Source of the DNA: Planctomycetota bacterium
Lineage (GTDB): Bacteria; Planctomycetota; Uabimicrobiia; Uabimicrobiales; Uabimicrobiaceae
Assembly: GCA_029260735.1 (NCBI GenBank)
Contig: JAJDCR010000011.1
Location: 1-32,144 of the forward strand
Length of the DNA stretch: 32,144 nucleotides
Reading direction: 5' to 3'
A model generated the notes under the pieces. It did no database searches. It was not told the origin of the DNA and worked only from the letters and a program-made list of their open reading frames with translations. The first letter of the stretch is position 1. The number at the start of each line of letters is the position of its first letter. Positions 8,865 through 17,214 of the stretch are shown here, piece after piece. Made by a program: the position numbers and the translations under genes.

Positions 8865-9551
8865 TTGTTCGATCAAAAAACAGAACAAGTTCAAAAGAAA
8901 AAACGAGGTTGTGCCTTTTATGGTTTTATCCTTATGCTGATACTAAGTGTGGTAGTTCCTATTTTTATCTTTCGTCAGCTAAATAATATGGCCTATGAAT
9001 ACACGGAAACTTCTCCGGTAGAGTTACCGGAAGTAAATGCTAGCGAAGAAGAAACTCTACTCGTGCGACAGAAAGTCGGTTTGTTTATCCAAAAAATTGA
9101 GAATGATGAAACTCCCGCCCCTTTGGTCGTTACTGCCAGAGAGTTGAATGTTTTAGTTACTCAAAATGAGGAACTTCGTGATAAACTTTACCTAACTATA
9201 TCTGATGGAAAGGTTAAGGGACAGTTGAGCATACCGATGAAGAACATGAGGAAATCGAATGATTTCCAAAAAATTCCCCAGATTTTACGTGATCAACTAC
9301 CCAACTTAGCAAACCGTTATTTTAATGCCGAAGCGAGCTTTAATGTGTACTTAAAAAATGGGGTTTTTATTATAACCTTGGATACTTTGTCTGTTAAAGA
9401 TGAGCCTCTGCCGGATTGGCTAGTAAGTAAGTTTCGAGAAGAAAATCTTGCCCACCGTTTATACAAAGACCCTGAAAAGGCAAAGATTTTGCAAAAATTT
9501 AAGGATCTAGAAATTACGGAAGAGGCGATTGTTTTGACTCCTCAGGATTGA
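8865..9551 (+). CDS. Membrane-anchored protein of unknown function
   Basis: 228 residues with a Lys-rich N-terminus, one transmembrane segment at about residues 17-36 (FYGFILMLILSVVVPIFIF), and a soluble, probably periplasmic, region. It contains repeated beta-strand-like stretches (VVTARELNVLV, KVKGQLSIPM, SFNVYLKNGVFIITL), resembling lipid-binding or LEA-like beta folds only in general character. I do not recognise a family. The start is TTG with AAGGAGAA 4 bp upstream, 1 bp after the uspA-like stop, so it is translationally coupled. Its last 38 bp overlap the 3' end of the convergent CoA-transferase gene. Confidence 0.75.
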   Translation: MFDQKTEQVQKKKRGCAFYGFILMLILSVVVPIFIFRQLNNMAYEYTETSPVELPEVNASEEETLLVRQKVGLFIQKIENDETPAPLVVTARELNVLVTQNEELRDKLYLTISDGKVKGQLSIPMKNMRKSNDFQKIPQILRDQLPNLANRYFNAEASFNVYLKNGVFIITLDTLSVKDEPLPDWLVSKFREENLAHRLYKDPEKAKILQKFKDLEITEEAIVLTPQD

Positions 9552-11385
9552 TCGCTAAAAAGTAAACGTCGTCCTGGTATTTCTCTTCCCAACGAGGGGC
9601 AAATCCGTACTTTTTCAAAATGTGAATCATTCCGCTGTTGCTTCTAGAAACGTAGGATTTGAGCTCACTGATACCTTGGGCTTGGGCGGTTTTGATTAAA
9701 AGTTCCATGAGGAAACTGCCTATGCCCATACGTTGGTATTCGTGCCGAATGACTGTGGCTTTTTCAGCGGAGTTGTCTTTTTCTCGGATATAGCGAGCGA
9801 TACAGACCATTTTAGCAAAAGGATGAGGGGAGTCAAAACCAGCTACGGCCATATCTTTATTATAATCTACAGTAACTAAATTTTTTGCTTCTTTGTGAGG
9901 CATATTTTTTTTAGGATAAAGGTAGCGGTAGTAAACCGTTTCGGGGTCGTGGCTGTAAAAAAAGTCTTGAATAGCTCTTTCGTCCGAGGGCTGGAGCAGC
10001 CGAAAGTAAATAGTTTTGTCTCGGAAAGTTTTACTTTCTGGAATCAGGTTTTGAATTTTCTCATTTTCGACAGTCGAAATGTTTTGGTCTGTGTAAACGT
10101 AGTGCTTTTGTTTCAAGTAGGAAAGAAGCTCTTCGCGAAACTTAGGATGGGCAATTTGAGCGAGAGAGAGCCCTCGTTCACGAATACTCCTACCATGCAA
10201 GTAAGCAATCCCGTACTCTGTCACAATGTACTCGACATCTCCGCGTGATGTAACTACTCCTGCTCCGGCACTGAGTTGGGGGACAATTCGTGAAATTTTA
10301 TCCCCTTTGGCGGTGGAGGGAAGGGCAATAATGGAACGTCCTCCAATAGATCTGCGGGCTCCTCGGACAAAGTCTACCTGTCCTCCAATTCCACTAAAAA
10401 ACTTAGTTCCCATGCTATCTGCACAAACTTGCCCGGTTAAGTCGAGTTGAATGGCGGAGTTAATGGATACCATTTGCTTGTTTTGGCTAATAATGTAGGG
10501 ATCATTGACATATTCGGAAGGATAGAATTCCACTTGAGAGTTTTCATGAACAAAGTTATATAATCTCTGGGTTCCAAAAACAAAGCTAGTTACAGAAACG
10601 CCATTGTGAATCCCTTTTTTTCGATTGTTGATATTACCATTTTTGCATAGATCGATAACTCCATCAGAGAACATTTCTGTGTGAATCCCGAGGTCATTTT
10701 TATTCTTCAAGTTAGCCAAAAGAGCATTAGGGATTTTACCGATCCCCAACTGGAGAGTATCCCCATCGCCGATTAAGCGAGTGATGTGTTCCCCTATTTT
10801 TTTAGATACAAGATCAATTTCAGGAACTGCTAGCTCTAATATATCTTCTTCTTTTTCGACAAGGTAATCGATCATGTCCAGGGGAATTTCTGCTTTAGCA
10901 AAGGTTCTGGGCATTTTTGGATTTACTTGAGCAATAACTAGTTCTGAATTTTTGATAGCGGAAAGGACAATGTCTACACTAACCCCAAGGGAAACACAGT
11001 TATTTTTGTCAGGAGGGCTAACCTGAATTAAAGCACAGTGCAAAGGCATTTGGCCTGAGTAGAAAAGTCGGGGAATTTCGGAGAGAAAGATAGGGGTGTA
11101 ATCGGCTTGGCCTAAAGAAACTTCATCACGGACATTTGCTCCGATAAAAAAGGCATTGTGCCGGAAATTGCAACTATATTTCTCTTCTACATAGGGAGCT
11201 TTTCCCAAGGTAAATAGATGGACAACCTCATTGTCCCAAAAGCGTTCGCTATGGCGCATTAACTCATTAATTAGATAGTTTGGTTCCGCGGCTCCTGAGC
11301 CGACAAAAATCCGCTTTCCTTTATCGATTTTGCAAATTGCAGTGCTTGCATCAACCCAGCGAGGGTTTTTTCTTTTTTCTCTCAT
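9514..11385 (-). CDS. Acetyl-CoA hydrolase/4-hydroxybutyrate CoA-transferase-like protein with C-terminal GNAT domain
   Basis: A 623-residue fusion. Residues about 10-435 are a class I acetyl-CoA hydrolase/transferase: likely catalytic E237 in GIHTEMFSDG and the oxyanion motif GIGGQVDF at 332-339. Residues about 458-610 are a GNAT acetyltransferase domain, with the acetyl-CoA loop QRMGIGSFL. The first module moves CoA between carboxylic acids such as acetate, propionate or 4-hydroxybutyrate. The second could acetylate a lysine, perhaps on the same protein. This fusion type is known in other bacteria. AAGGA lies about 9 bp before the ATG. Its 3' end overlaps the convergent upstream gene by 38 bp. 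The substrate is undetermined. Confidence 0.9.
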   Translation of the reverse strand: MREKRKNPRWVDASTAICKIDKGKRIFVGSGAAEPNYLINELMRHSERFWDNEVVHLFTLGKAPYVEEKYSCNFRHNAFFIGANVRDEVSLGQADYTPIFLSEIPRLFYSGQMPLHCALIQVSPPDKNNCVSLGVSVDIVLSAIKNSELVIAQVNPKMPRTFAKAEIPLDMIDYLVEKEEDILELAVPEIDLVSKKIGEHITRLIGDGDTLQLGIGKIPNALLANLKNKNDLGIHTEMFSDGVIDLCKNGNINNRKKGIHNGVSVTSFVFGTQRLYNFVHENSQVEFYPSEYVNDPYIISQNKQMVSINSAIQLDLTGQVCADSMGTKFFSGIGGQVDFVRGARRSIGGRSIIALPSTAKGDKISRIVPQLSAGAGVVTSRGDVEYIVTEYGIAYLHGRSIRERGLSLAQIAHPKFREELLSYLKQKHYVYTDQNISTVENEKIQNLIPESKTFRDKTIYFRLLQPSDERAIQDFFYSHDPETVYYRYLYPKKNMPHKEAKNLVTVDYNKDMAVAGFDSPHPFAKMVCIARYIREKDNSAEKATVIRHEYQRMGIGSFLMELLIKTAQAQGISELKSYVSRSNSGMIHILKKYGFAPRWEEKYQDDVYFLAINPEESKQSPLP

Positions 11386-11604
11386 CGATTATTTCCTTAT
11401 AAAAATCTTCTCTATCCTTTAGCCCTTTTTTGTTTCCGTGTGTGATAAGCCTGTCGAACATGAATAGTTTTTACAAAAAACATGCCAATATTCTGGTGTG
11501 TTTGGAAAAAATAATCAACAAGCTCTAGACATTTTTTCTCCTCTCTTTTAAACTGTGGTTTCCGTAATGTCAATGAACATTTTGTTTGGGAAAGGAGTTT
11601 GCTT

Positions 11605-12852
11605 ATGTTTCGGATTACTTTGTGGATTTTTATCTTGGTTTTACTGGGGTGTGGCGAGGAAAAATCTAAATCCACTTCTCTTAGTTCTACAGAAGTAAAA
11701 CCTTGGTTGATTACTCCTGGAAAAAAAGCGGATCGGGAAATTCAACGAGCTTTTCTTGAGGTAAAACCTGGGCAAGTAATTAATATTGCCGCGGGACATT
11801 ATGAATTTTCGCGCCGCTTAACTTTGGATATTCCTGAGGTGACTGTTCGAGGAGCAGGCGCTGACAAAACCATTTTTTCTTTTCGTAAGCAAAAGGTGGG
11901 GTCAGAAGGCTTTTTGGTCACCCAGGGGAAATTTGTTTTAGAAAGCTTGGCCATTGAAGACACGAAAGGGGATGGAATTAAAGTAAAGGGAGCAGACAAT
12001 GTTACTTTACGATCAGTTCGGGTGGAGTGGACGAGGGGGCCTCATGAAGAAAATGGAGGTTACGGCATTTACCCGGTACAATGCCAAAATGTTTTGATCG
12101 AGAAATGTATTGCTATTGGCGCTTCTGATGCCGGTATTTATGTCGGGCAGTCAAAAAATATTATTGTTCGAAATAACCAAGCACGTAAGAATGTCGCAGG
12201 AATAGAAATAGAAAACTCTCGGTTTGCCGATGTTTACAAAAACGATCTTACCGAAAATACGGGAGGAATTTTAGTTTTCGATCTTCCTAATTTACCTGTT
12301 ATGGGAGGAGGCCATATCCGAGTTTTTCAAAACAAAGTATACAAAAACAATCAAAAAAACTTTGCCGCCAAGGGAAATATTGTGGCAAAAGTTCCCACTG
12401 GCACAGGAATGATGGTTATGGCTAACAATCAGGTCGAAATATTTTCGAATGAAGTTTTTTCTCACCAGACGACAAATTTAGCTTTGGTGAGTTATATGGC
12501 AACAAATAAAAAATATGATGATCCCAGTTATGATCCTTACCCCGAAGGTATTTTTATCCATGATAATTTATTTTCGGATGGAGGAACCGATCCTCAAGGA
12601 GAAATTGGTTCATTGCTGGCTCCTTTATTTCAAAAAATTCCTGATATTGTCTGGGACGGAATGGTTGATCCTCAGAAAATGGTCGAAGGGAAAATTCCTG
12701 CCGAGCTAGGGATTTACCTGAAAGATAACGCTGGGGCAACCTTTGCTAACTTTAATCTACTTGGTTTACTTCAAGGGAGCCGGGCAATTGATCGTGATAT
12801 AAAAAAATATACAGGTGAGCTACCCTCTTTGTCTGCTGTAAAACTACCTTAG
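11605..12852 (+). CDS. Parallel beta-helix repeat lipoprotein (TIGR03805-like)
   Basis: 415 residues. The start at ATG 11605 is preferred over the in-frame TTG at 11599 because AAAGGAG stands 7 bp before it. The N-terminus MFRITLWIFILVLLGC is a lipoprotein signal with lipobox LLGC, followed by a polar Ser/Lys linker. The body is a right-handed parallel beta-helix (pectin-lyase-like): recurrent rungs such as GIKVKGADNVTLRSVRVEW, NVLIEKCIAIGASDAGIYVG and NIIVRNNQARKNVAGIEIEN. No lyase catalytic set can be assigned. The next gene, 8 bp downstream, is a diheme cytochrome; this exact two-gene partnership is a described but uncharacterised bacterial module. It probably acts on the cell surface or in the periplasm; function unknown. 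Confidence 0.88.
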   Translation: MFRITLWIFILVLLGCGEEKSKSTSLSSTEVKPWLITPGKKADREIQRAFLEVKPGQVINIAAGHYEFSRRLTLDIPEVTVRGAGADKTIFSFRKQKVGSEGFLVTQGKFVLESLAIEDTKGDGIKVKGADNVTLRSVRVEWTRGPHEENGGYGIYPVQCQNVLIEKCIAIGASDAGIYVGQSKNIIVRNNQARKNVAGIEIENSRFADVYKNDLTENTGGILVFDLPNLPVMGGGHIRVFQNKVYKNNQKNFAAKGNIVAKVPTGTGMMVMANNQVEIFSNEVFSHQTTNLALVSYMATNKKYDDPSYDPYPEGIFIHDNLFSDGGTDPQGEIGSLLAPLFQKIPDIVWDGMVDPQKMVEGKIPAELGIYLKDNAGATFANFNLLGLLQGSRAIDRDIKKYTGELPSLSAVKLP

Positions 12853-12860
12853 GATAAAAT

Positions 12861-13949
12861 ATGACCAGACTTTTGCTTTTTCTTGTCGGAGGAATTTTTT
12901 TTCTGGCGGCTTGTGGTTCTGAAAAAGACCCGAGTGAATCACTCAATAGTTTTCTCGAAGAACTTCCCTATTCTAAGCTCTCAGAATATGGTTTTTTTGA
13001 AAGTCCTTTAGCTCAGCAATTGCCCAAAAAAGAAGTTATTCCCTATGATCTGAATACTCCTTTATTTTCCGATTATACTCACAAACGTAGATTTTTTCGC
13101 CTCCCTGTGGGAGGGAAAATAAAGTACCATCAAAAAGAAGTCTTTGATTTTCCGGTAGGCTCCATTCTCATTAAAACTTTTTCCCTTTTTGATGACATTC
13201 GCTTTCCTGAAAAAGGAGAAAGACTCCTAGAAACACGCCTTTTAGTAAAAGGTAAAACGGGCTGGAAAGCTTATCCCTATATATGGAATGAAGAGCAAAC
13301 AGAAGCTCTATATGATTCGGTAGGAGATATTTTAGAGCTTAGTTGGGTGCACAGCGACGGAGTAGAAAAAAAGAACTCCTATGTCGTCCCTAACACTAAC
13401 GAGTGTAAGGGGTGCCACGATTACTCTGGAAAGTTAACATTGATTGGGCCTAAAGCGAAACATCTTAATCAGCATTTTCAAGACCTAGAGAAAACAAACT
13501 CTAATCAACTAGTTCTGTGGCAGAAGAAAGGAATACTTCTTGGTTTACCTAAACCTTCCTCTCTTCCTTATTTAGCGAACTGGAACTCTCCGAATAATAG
13601 TTTGGAAAAGCGAGCTCGGGCCTATCTCGATGTTAATTGTGCGCACTGTCATAATCCTAAAGGTCCGGCAAATAACTCTGGCTTAGATTTACGAAGTGAA
13701 CAAAATAACTTAGCGAACATAGGAGTGTTTAAAGCTCCGGTTGCCGCTGGCCGTGGATCGGGAGGTTTAAACTATGACATTGTTCCAGGAAAACCAGAAG
13801 AATCTATTTTGCTTTATCGAATGAAGTCAACTAACCCCGAAATTGCTATGCCTGAGTTTGGGCGTGGTCTTGTTCATGAAGAAGGAGTTGAGCTTATCCG
13901 CCGATGGATTGCAAATATGCCATTATCAGGGAAAGACTCAGGAGAGTAA
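12861..13949 (+). CDS. Diheme c-type cytochrome lipoprotein (SO2930/TIGR03806-like)
   Basis: 362 residues. The lipoprotein signal ends in lipobox LAAC (cysteine 18), placing the protein on the periplasmic side of a membrane. Two CxxCH haem-binding sites are present: CKGCH at 182-186 and CAHCH at 260-264. The region at about 60-170 (DLNTPLFSDYTHKRRFF, FPVGSILIKTF) is the conserved non-haem part of this family. The last 100 residues resemble the cytochrome-like C-terminus (VPGKPEESILLYRM, MPEFGR). It is the usual partner of the beta-helix lipoprotein immediately upstream. An electron-transfer or oxidative role acting with it is inferred; no substrate is known. Confidence 0.9.
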   Translation: MTRLLLFLVGGIFFLAACGSEKDPSESLNSFLEELPYSKLSEYGFFESPLAQQLPKKEVIPYDLNTPLFSDYTHKRRFFRLPVGGKIKYHQKEVFDFPVGSILIKTFSLFDDIRFPEKGERLLETRLLVKGKTGWKAYPYIWNEEQTEALYDSVGDILELSWVHSDGVEKKNSYVVPNTNECKGCHDYSGKLTLIGPKAKHLNQHFQDLEKTNSNQLVLWQKKGILLGLPKPSSLPYLANWNSPNNSLEKRARAYLDVNCAHCHNPKGPANNSGLDLRSEQNNLANIGVFKAPVAAGRGSGGLNYDIVPGKPEESILLYRMKSTNPEIAMPEFGRGLVHEEGVELIRRWIANMPLSGKDSGE

Positions 13950-14115
13950 TTGCTGAATTTATCTAAATTCTTCTGAGTTCTTCTTAAAACTGTTGAAAAA
14001 AGAAAAAAATAGAGAGGACTCATAGATTTTTTTTTCCTAGATTCAAGAAATTTCTGGAGCTTTTTTATTCTTTCGCTAAAATAAAAATCAAATCTTCAAA
14101 GTTTAGAGCTTAGTC

Positions 14116-14211
14116 ATGAAGAAGCTTTCTCTCAAATCTCTTCCTCTTTTCCGAGAAATATCGGTAAGAGAAGGGATCAAATTATTTTTTAAGGTTGGTG
14201 AGTCATTATGA
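14116..14211 (+). CDS. Possible 31-residue leader peptide
   Basis: A short frame beginning ATGAAGAAGC, 31 codons, basic and hydrophobic, whose stop TGA overlaps the metallophosphoesterase ATG as ATGA. That overlap is typical of translational coupling. However, no good ribosome-binding site precedes it and no homology can be judged. It may be chance. Confidence 0.25.
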   Translation: MKKLSLKSLPLFREISVREGIKLFFKVGESL

Positions 14212-14981
14212 GCAAAATCGCTATAATTTCAGATGTGCATGGCAATTTTGAAGCGATGAAAACTGTCCTCGAAGATATTCAGACTCGTAATGTCGATGAA
14301 ATTTATTGCTTAGGTGATGTCATTGGATATGGACCTAGCCCCATAGAGTGCCTGGAGCATGCCCTAGAACACTGTGAGTTTATTCTTTTGGGAAATCATG
14401 AAGAAGGGGTTTTAGAAGGAGCTCTGGGAGTCCACTACATTGCCAAGGATGCCATCGACTGGACAAGGACTCAACTCAAACCTAGCTTTTTGAGTCGTCC
14501 GAAAACCCGACAGCTTTGGGAACAGCTGAAAAAATTGCCCATTACTTACACTTACAACAGATTCCTTTTTGTTCATGGCTCTCCTCGTGACCCCACCTAT
14601 GAGTACATTCTTCCCAAAGATGCGGAAGATCCTTTTGGAGGAGTTCCGAAAAAAATCCAAGAAATTTTTGAGCAGATTGATCATGTTTGTTTTGTCGGGC
14701 ACAGTCACAAGCCAGGTATTATGACACAGAAAAGCAAATGGCATACTCCCATTGAGTTTGATGGAGTTTGGACTCTAAAAGAAGGGGAGAAAATCGTTTG
14801 CAATGTGGGGTCGGTAGGACAGCCTAGAGATAAAGATAACCGTGCTTGTTATGTTACTGTAACAGACAATGAAATTTGCTATCATCGAGTAGAGTACGAT
14901 TTTACAAAAACACAGGAAAAAATTAGAGCTATCCCTGAATTGGATAATATCTTGGCGGATCGCCTAGAGACAGGAACTTAA
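14208..14981 (+). CDS. Metallophosphoesterase (calcineurin-like), intact copy
   Basis: 257-residue single-domain metallophosphatase of the YfcE/MJ0936-like branch, cytoplasmic. The full two-metal active site is visible: D9 and H11 (SDVHGN), D37 (GDVIGYGP), N63-H64 (LGNHEE), H123 (VHGSPRDP), and H165 and H167 (VGHSHKPG). Members hydrolyse phosphodiesters or, in related groups, phosphoprotein or diadenosine substrates; the substrate here is unknown. The ATG overlaps a possible small leader frame. A paralogue of nearly the same length starts 6 bp downstream, clearly from tandem duplication. Only a weak GGTTGGTGAG precedes the start. Confidence 0.93.
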   Translation: MSKIAIISDVHGNFEAMKTVLEDIQTRNVDEIYCLGDVIGYGPSPIECLEHALEHCEFILLGNHEEGVLEGALGVHYIAKDAIDWTRTQLKPSFLSRPKTRQLWEQLKKLPITYTYNRFLFVHGSPRDPTYEYILPKDAEDPFGGVPKKIQEIFEQIDHVCFVGHSHKPGIMTQKSKWHTPIEFDGVWTLKEGEKIVCNVGSVGQPRDKDNRACYVTVTDNEICYHRVEYDFTKTQEKIRAIPELDNILADRLETGT

Positions 14982-14987
14982 AAACCC

Positions 14988-15758
14988 TTGGATAAAATTG
15001 CTGTTATCTCGGATATTCATGGAAACCTAGAGGCAGTAGAAGCAGTTTTTGCAGATATTCGTGCCCGAGAAGTGGATGCTGTTTATTGCTTAGGTGATAT
15101 GATAGGTTTTGGGCCCAATCCCTTAGAATGCTTGGAGTATACCCTGGAACATTGTGATATTGTTTTAGGAGGAGACTTCGAGAAAAACACTTTAAGAATG
15201 GCGTCTAGTAGATATCCGCCCCCTATAGGAAATGCTTGGACTATCTTTCAGCTTAAACCTGGTTGGTTTAGTTCTTCTAAAAAACGAGATCTTTGGGGGC
15301 AAATAAAAACTCTTCCTACCACCTATACTGAGGATAATTTTTTCTTTGTCCATGGTTCCCCTCGCGACCCTGCTTATGAATATATCCTCCCCAAAGATAC
15401 AGAAGATCTTTTTGGAGAAGTTTCTTTAAAGCTCCAGGAAATTTTTGATTTGGTCGATCATATTTGCGTGGTTGGGCATAATCACAACTCAGGTATTGTT
15501 ACCGATAAGGCAAAGTGGTATAAACCCAATGATTTTCAAGGAGTGTGGTGTTTACAAGAAAATCAAAAAATCATCTGTAGTGTTGGTTCAGTCGGACAAC
15601 CCAGGGATAAGGATCACCGAGCTTCTTATGTTATCATAAAGGATGATAAAATTCACTACCACCGAGTGGAGTATGATTTTCGCAAAACCCAAGAAAAAAT
15701 CAGGGCTATTCCCGAATTAGACAATATTTTGGCTAATCGCTTAGAGTATGGGTGCTAG
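14988..15758 (+). CDS. Metallophosphoesterase paralogue with altered active site
   Basis: 256 residues, TTG start, tandem duplicate of the preceding gene; the two proteins share long stretches, including an almost identical last 30 residues. It keeps D9 and H11 (SDIHGN), D37 (GDMIGFGP), H122 (VHGSPRDP) and GHNH 163-166. The GNHE motif has become G-G-D63-F64-E, losing both the metal-bridging Asn and the catalytic His. The segment just after it is also diverged. The reading frame is intact, so this is not simple decay. It may be a catalytically dead regulator or heteromeric partner of the first copy, or have shifted chemistry. A terminator follows directly. Confidence 0.88.
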   Translation: MDKIAVISDIHGNLEAVEAVFADIRAREVDAVYCLGDMIGFGPNPLECLEYTLEHCDIVLGGDFEKNTLRMASSRYPPPIGNAWTIFQLKPGWFSSSKKRDLWGQIKTLPTTYTEDNFFFVHGSPRDPAYEYILPKDTEDLFGEVSLKLQEIFDLVDHICVVGHNHNSGIVTDKAKWYKPNDFQGVWCLQENQKIICSVGSVGQPRDKDHRASYVIIKDDKIHYHRVEYDFRKTQEKIRAIPELDNILANRLEYGC

Positions 15759-15798
15759 GGCACGAAAATCAATCAAAGTTTAATTGATTTTCGCGCCC
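15758..15798 (+). terminator. Hairpin terminator after metallophosphoesterase pair
   Basis: GGGCACGAAAATCAAT (15758-15773) pairs with ATTGATTTTCGCGCCC (15783-15798), 15 of 16 positions, with a 9-nt loop. The first base is the last base of the stop codon. The stem is strong, though no clear U-tract follows; it likely insulates the phosphoesterase pair from the MscS gene. Confidence 0.7.
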
Positions 15799-15852
15799 TC
15801 GTTCATCCAATGACTTATTTTAGCTTCCTCAAGAAAGGAACAAGTTTTTACT

Positions 15853-17205
15853 ATGGCAGAGATACTAGAGATTCTCAAATGGCAAGATCCTTATTTAAAT
15901 AATAGCCTTGCCCAGTATGTCACCGTGTTTTTTGTCGTTCTACTCACTTTACTCGTTCGCTACTTTGTTTGTTCGGTCGTTTATAAACGTCTAGCTGCTT
16001 GGGTAGGGTCAAAAAGAGATGAGGTGGATGCGAGTAAGTTGCATTCTATTCAAAAGCCTTTAGGTTACATCTTGACTTTAATCGGGGTCTCTATTGCCGT
16101 AGATATTTTGATTTCTGGCCATATCGATGCTAACGACGCGAATGATGCTAACCTACATCAGTTTATCCAAGCATTTTTTACAACATGTATATCTTTGAAT
16201 GTTGCTTGGATGTGTATTCGTTTTGTCGATATCTTAACTATCTATATGCGCAATCACGCAGCCCATACCGAGAGTCGCCTAGACGATCAACTGGTCCCTC
16301 TTGTTTCCAAATCTCTCAAAATATTTATCTTCCTAGTGGCTTTTGCCGTTATTGTGCAAAACTTAGGCTATTCCATTTCCGGTATCTTAGCTGGTCTAGG
16401 AATTGGAGGATTGGCTTTAGCTCTAGCAGCGAAGGACACTCTCTCGAATCTTTTTGGCTCGGTTACCATTTTTCTGGATAATCCTTTTCAAGTAGGAGAC
16501 TGGATTAAGGTAAATGATACGGAGGGGGTTGTCGAACGAGTAGGGTTTCGTAGCACGAACATTCGCACTTTTTACAAGACAGAGATAAGCATTCCCAATA
16601 GCATTATTGCTAATACTACGATTGATAATTTTTCTCGGATGCAGCGTCGTCGTATCTCAACAACCATAGGTTTTACCTATGAAACAAGTGCTCAGCAAAT
16701 GGAAGATGCCCTGGAAGCATTGCGTGGCGTGCTCGCGAAAACACAAGGAGTTTACCAAGAGTTTTATCTGGTTAATTTTACAGGCTTTGGAGAAAGCTCT
16801 TTGGATGTCATGCTCTACTATTTTACGGACACAGCAAACTGGCAAGAGTACTTAATTGTTCGAGAAAGAGTTAATCTGGAAATTATGAAAGCGATGGAAG
16901 TCATTGGAGTGGAATTTGCTTTCAAATCCATGAGTGTTTATATGCGAGGTGACAAGGTTTCTCTTCCGAAGCCTACTCCCGTATCTAAAACACTCTCTAA
17001 GGATACTTCTGAAAACAAAAAAGAAGACAAAGCCTCTGAGCCAGAAGAAACTTCAGAAGAAACTTCAGAAGAAAAAACGATCAAAGCGAGCAAATCCAGT
17101 AAGTCCACCAAAACAGAAAAAGGAAATAAAGAGGAGAAAACCCCTAAAGCTAAAGCAGAAAAATCTAGCAAAACAAGTAAGTCGGGAAGATCGAAAAAGA
17201 AATAG
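15853..17205 (+). CDS. MscS-family mechanosensitive channel with charged C-terminal tail
   Basis: 450 residues. Hydrophobic segments lie at about 22-45, 68-88, 103-132 and 152-172. The MscS pore helix and beta-domain signature follow: GILAGLGIGGLALALAAKD at 177-194, then NLFGSVTIFLDNPFQVGDWI at about 199-218 and the VVERVGFRSTNIRTF strand. It should form a homoheptameric inner-membrane channel that releases solutes on hypo-osmotic shock. From about residue 372 the protein carries a roughly 75-residue disordered tail rich in Lys, Ser, Glu and Thr (EETSEETSEE, then SKSSKSTKTEK, ending SKKK), which is not part of the MscS core. The AAA+ gene starts 9 bp downstream. AAAGGAAC precedes the ATG. Confidence 0.93.
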   Translation: MAEILEILKWQDPYLNNSLAQYVTVFFVVLLTLLVRYFVCSVVYKRLAAWVGSKRDEVDASKLHSIQKPLGYILTLIGVSIAVDILISGHIDANDANDANLHQFIQAFFTTCISLNVAWMCIRFVDILTIYMRNHAAHTESRLDDQLVPLVSKSLKIFIFLVAFAVIVQNLGYSISGILAGLGIGGLALALAAKDTLSNLFGSVTIFLDNPFQVGDWIKVNDTEGVVERVGFRSTNIRTFYKTEISIPNSIIANTTIDNFSRMQRRRISTTIGFTYETSAQQMEDALEALRGVLAKTQGVYQEFYLVNFTGFGESSLDVMLYYFTDTANWQEYLIVRERVNLEIMKAMEVIGVEFAFKSMSVYMRGDKVSLPKPTPVSKTLSKDTSENKKEDKASEPEETSEETSEEKTIKASKSSKSTKTEKGNKEEKTPKAKAEKSSKTSKSGRSKKK

Positions 17206-17214
17206 TGGTGATGT

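Noticed and set aside
11412..11675. 87-residue minus-strand frame in the gap before the beta-helix gene
   Set aside because: It overlaps the well-supported start and lipoprotein signal of that gene, shows no recognisable domain and lacks a Shine-Dalgarno sequence.
14988..15758. Second metallophosphoesterase considered a pseudogene
   Set aside because: The frame is full length with all other motifs preserved; only the GNHE motif is changed, so it is kept as an intact gene.
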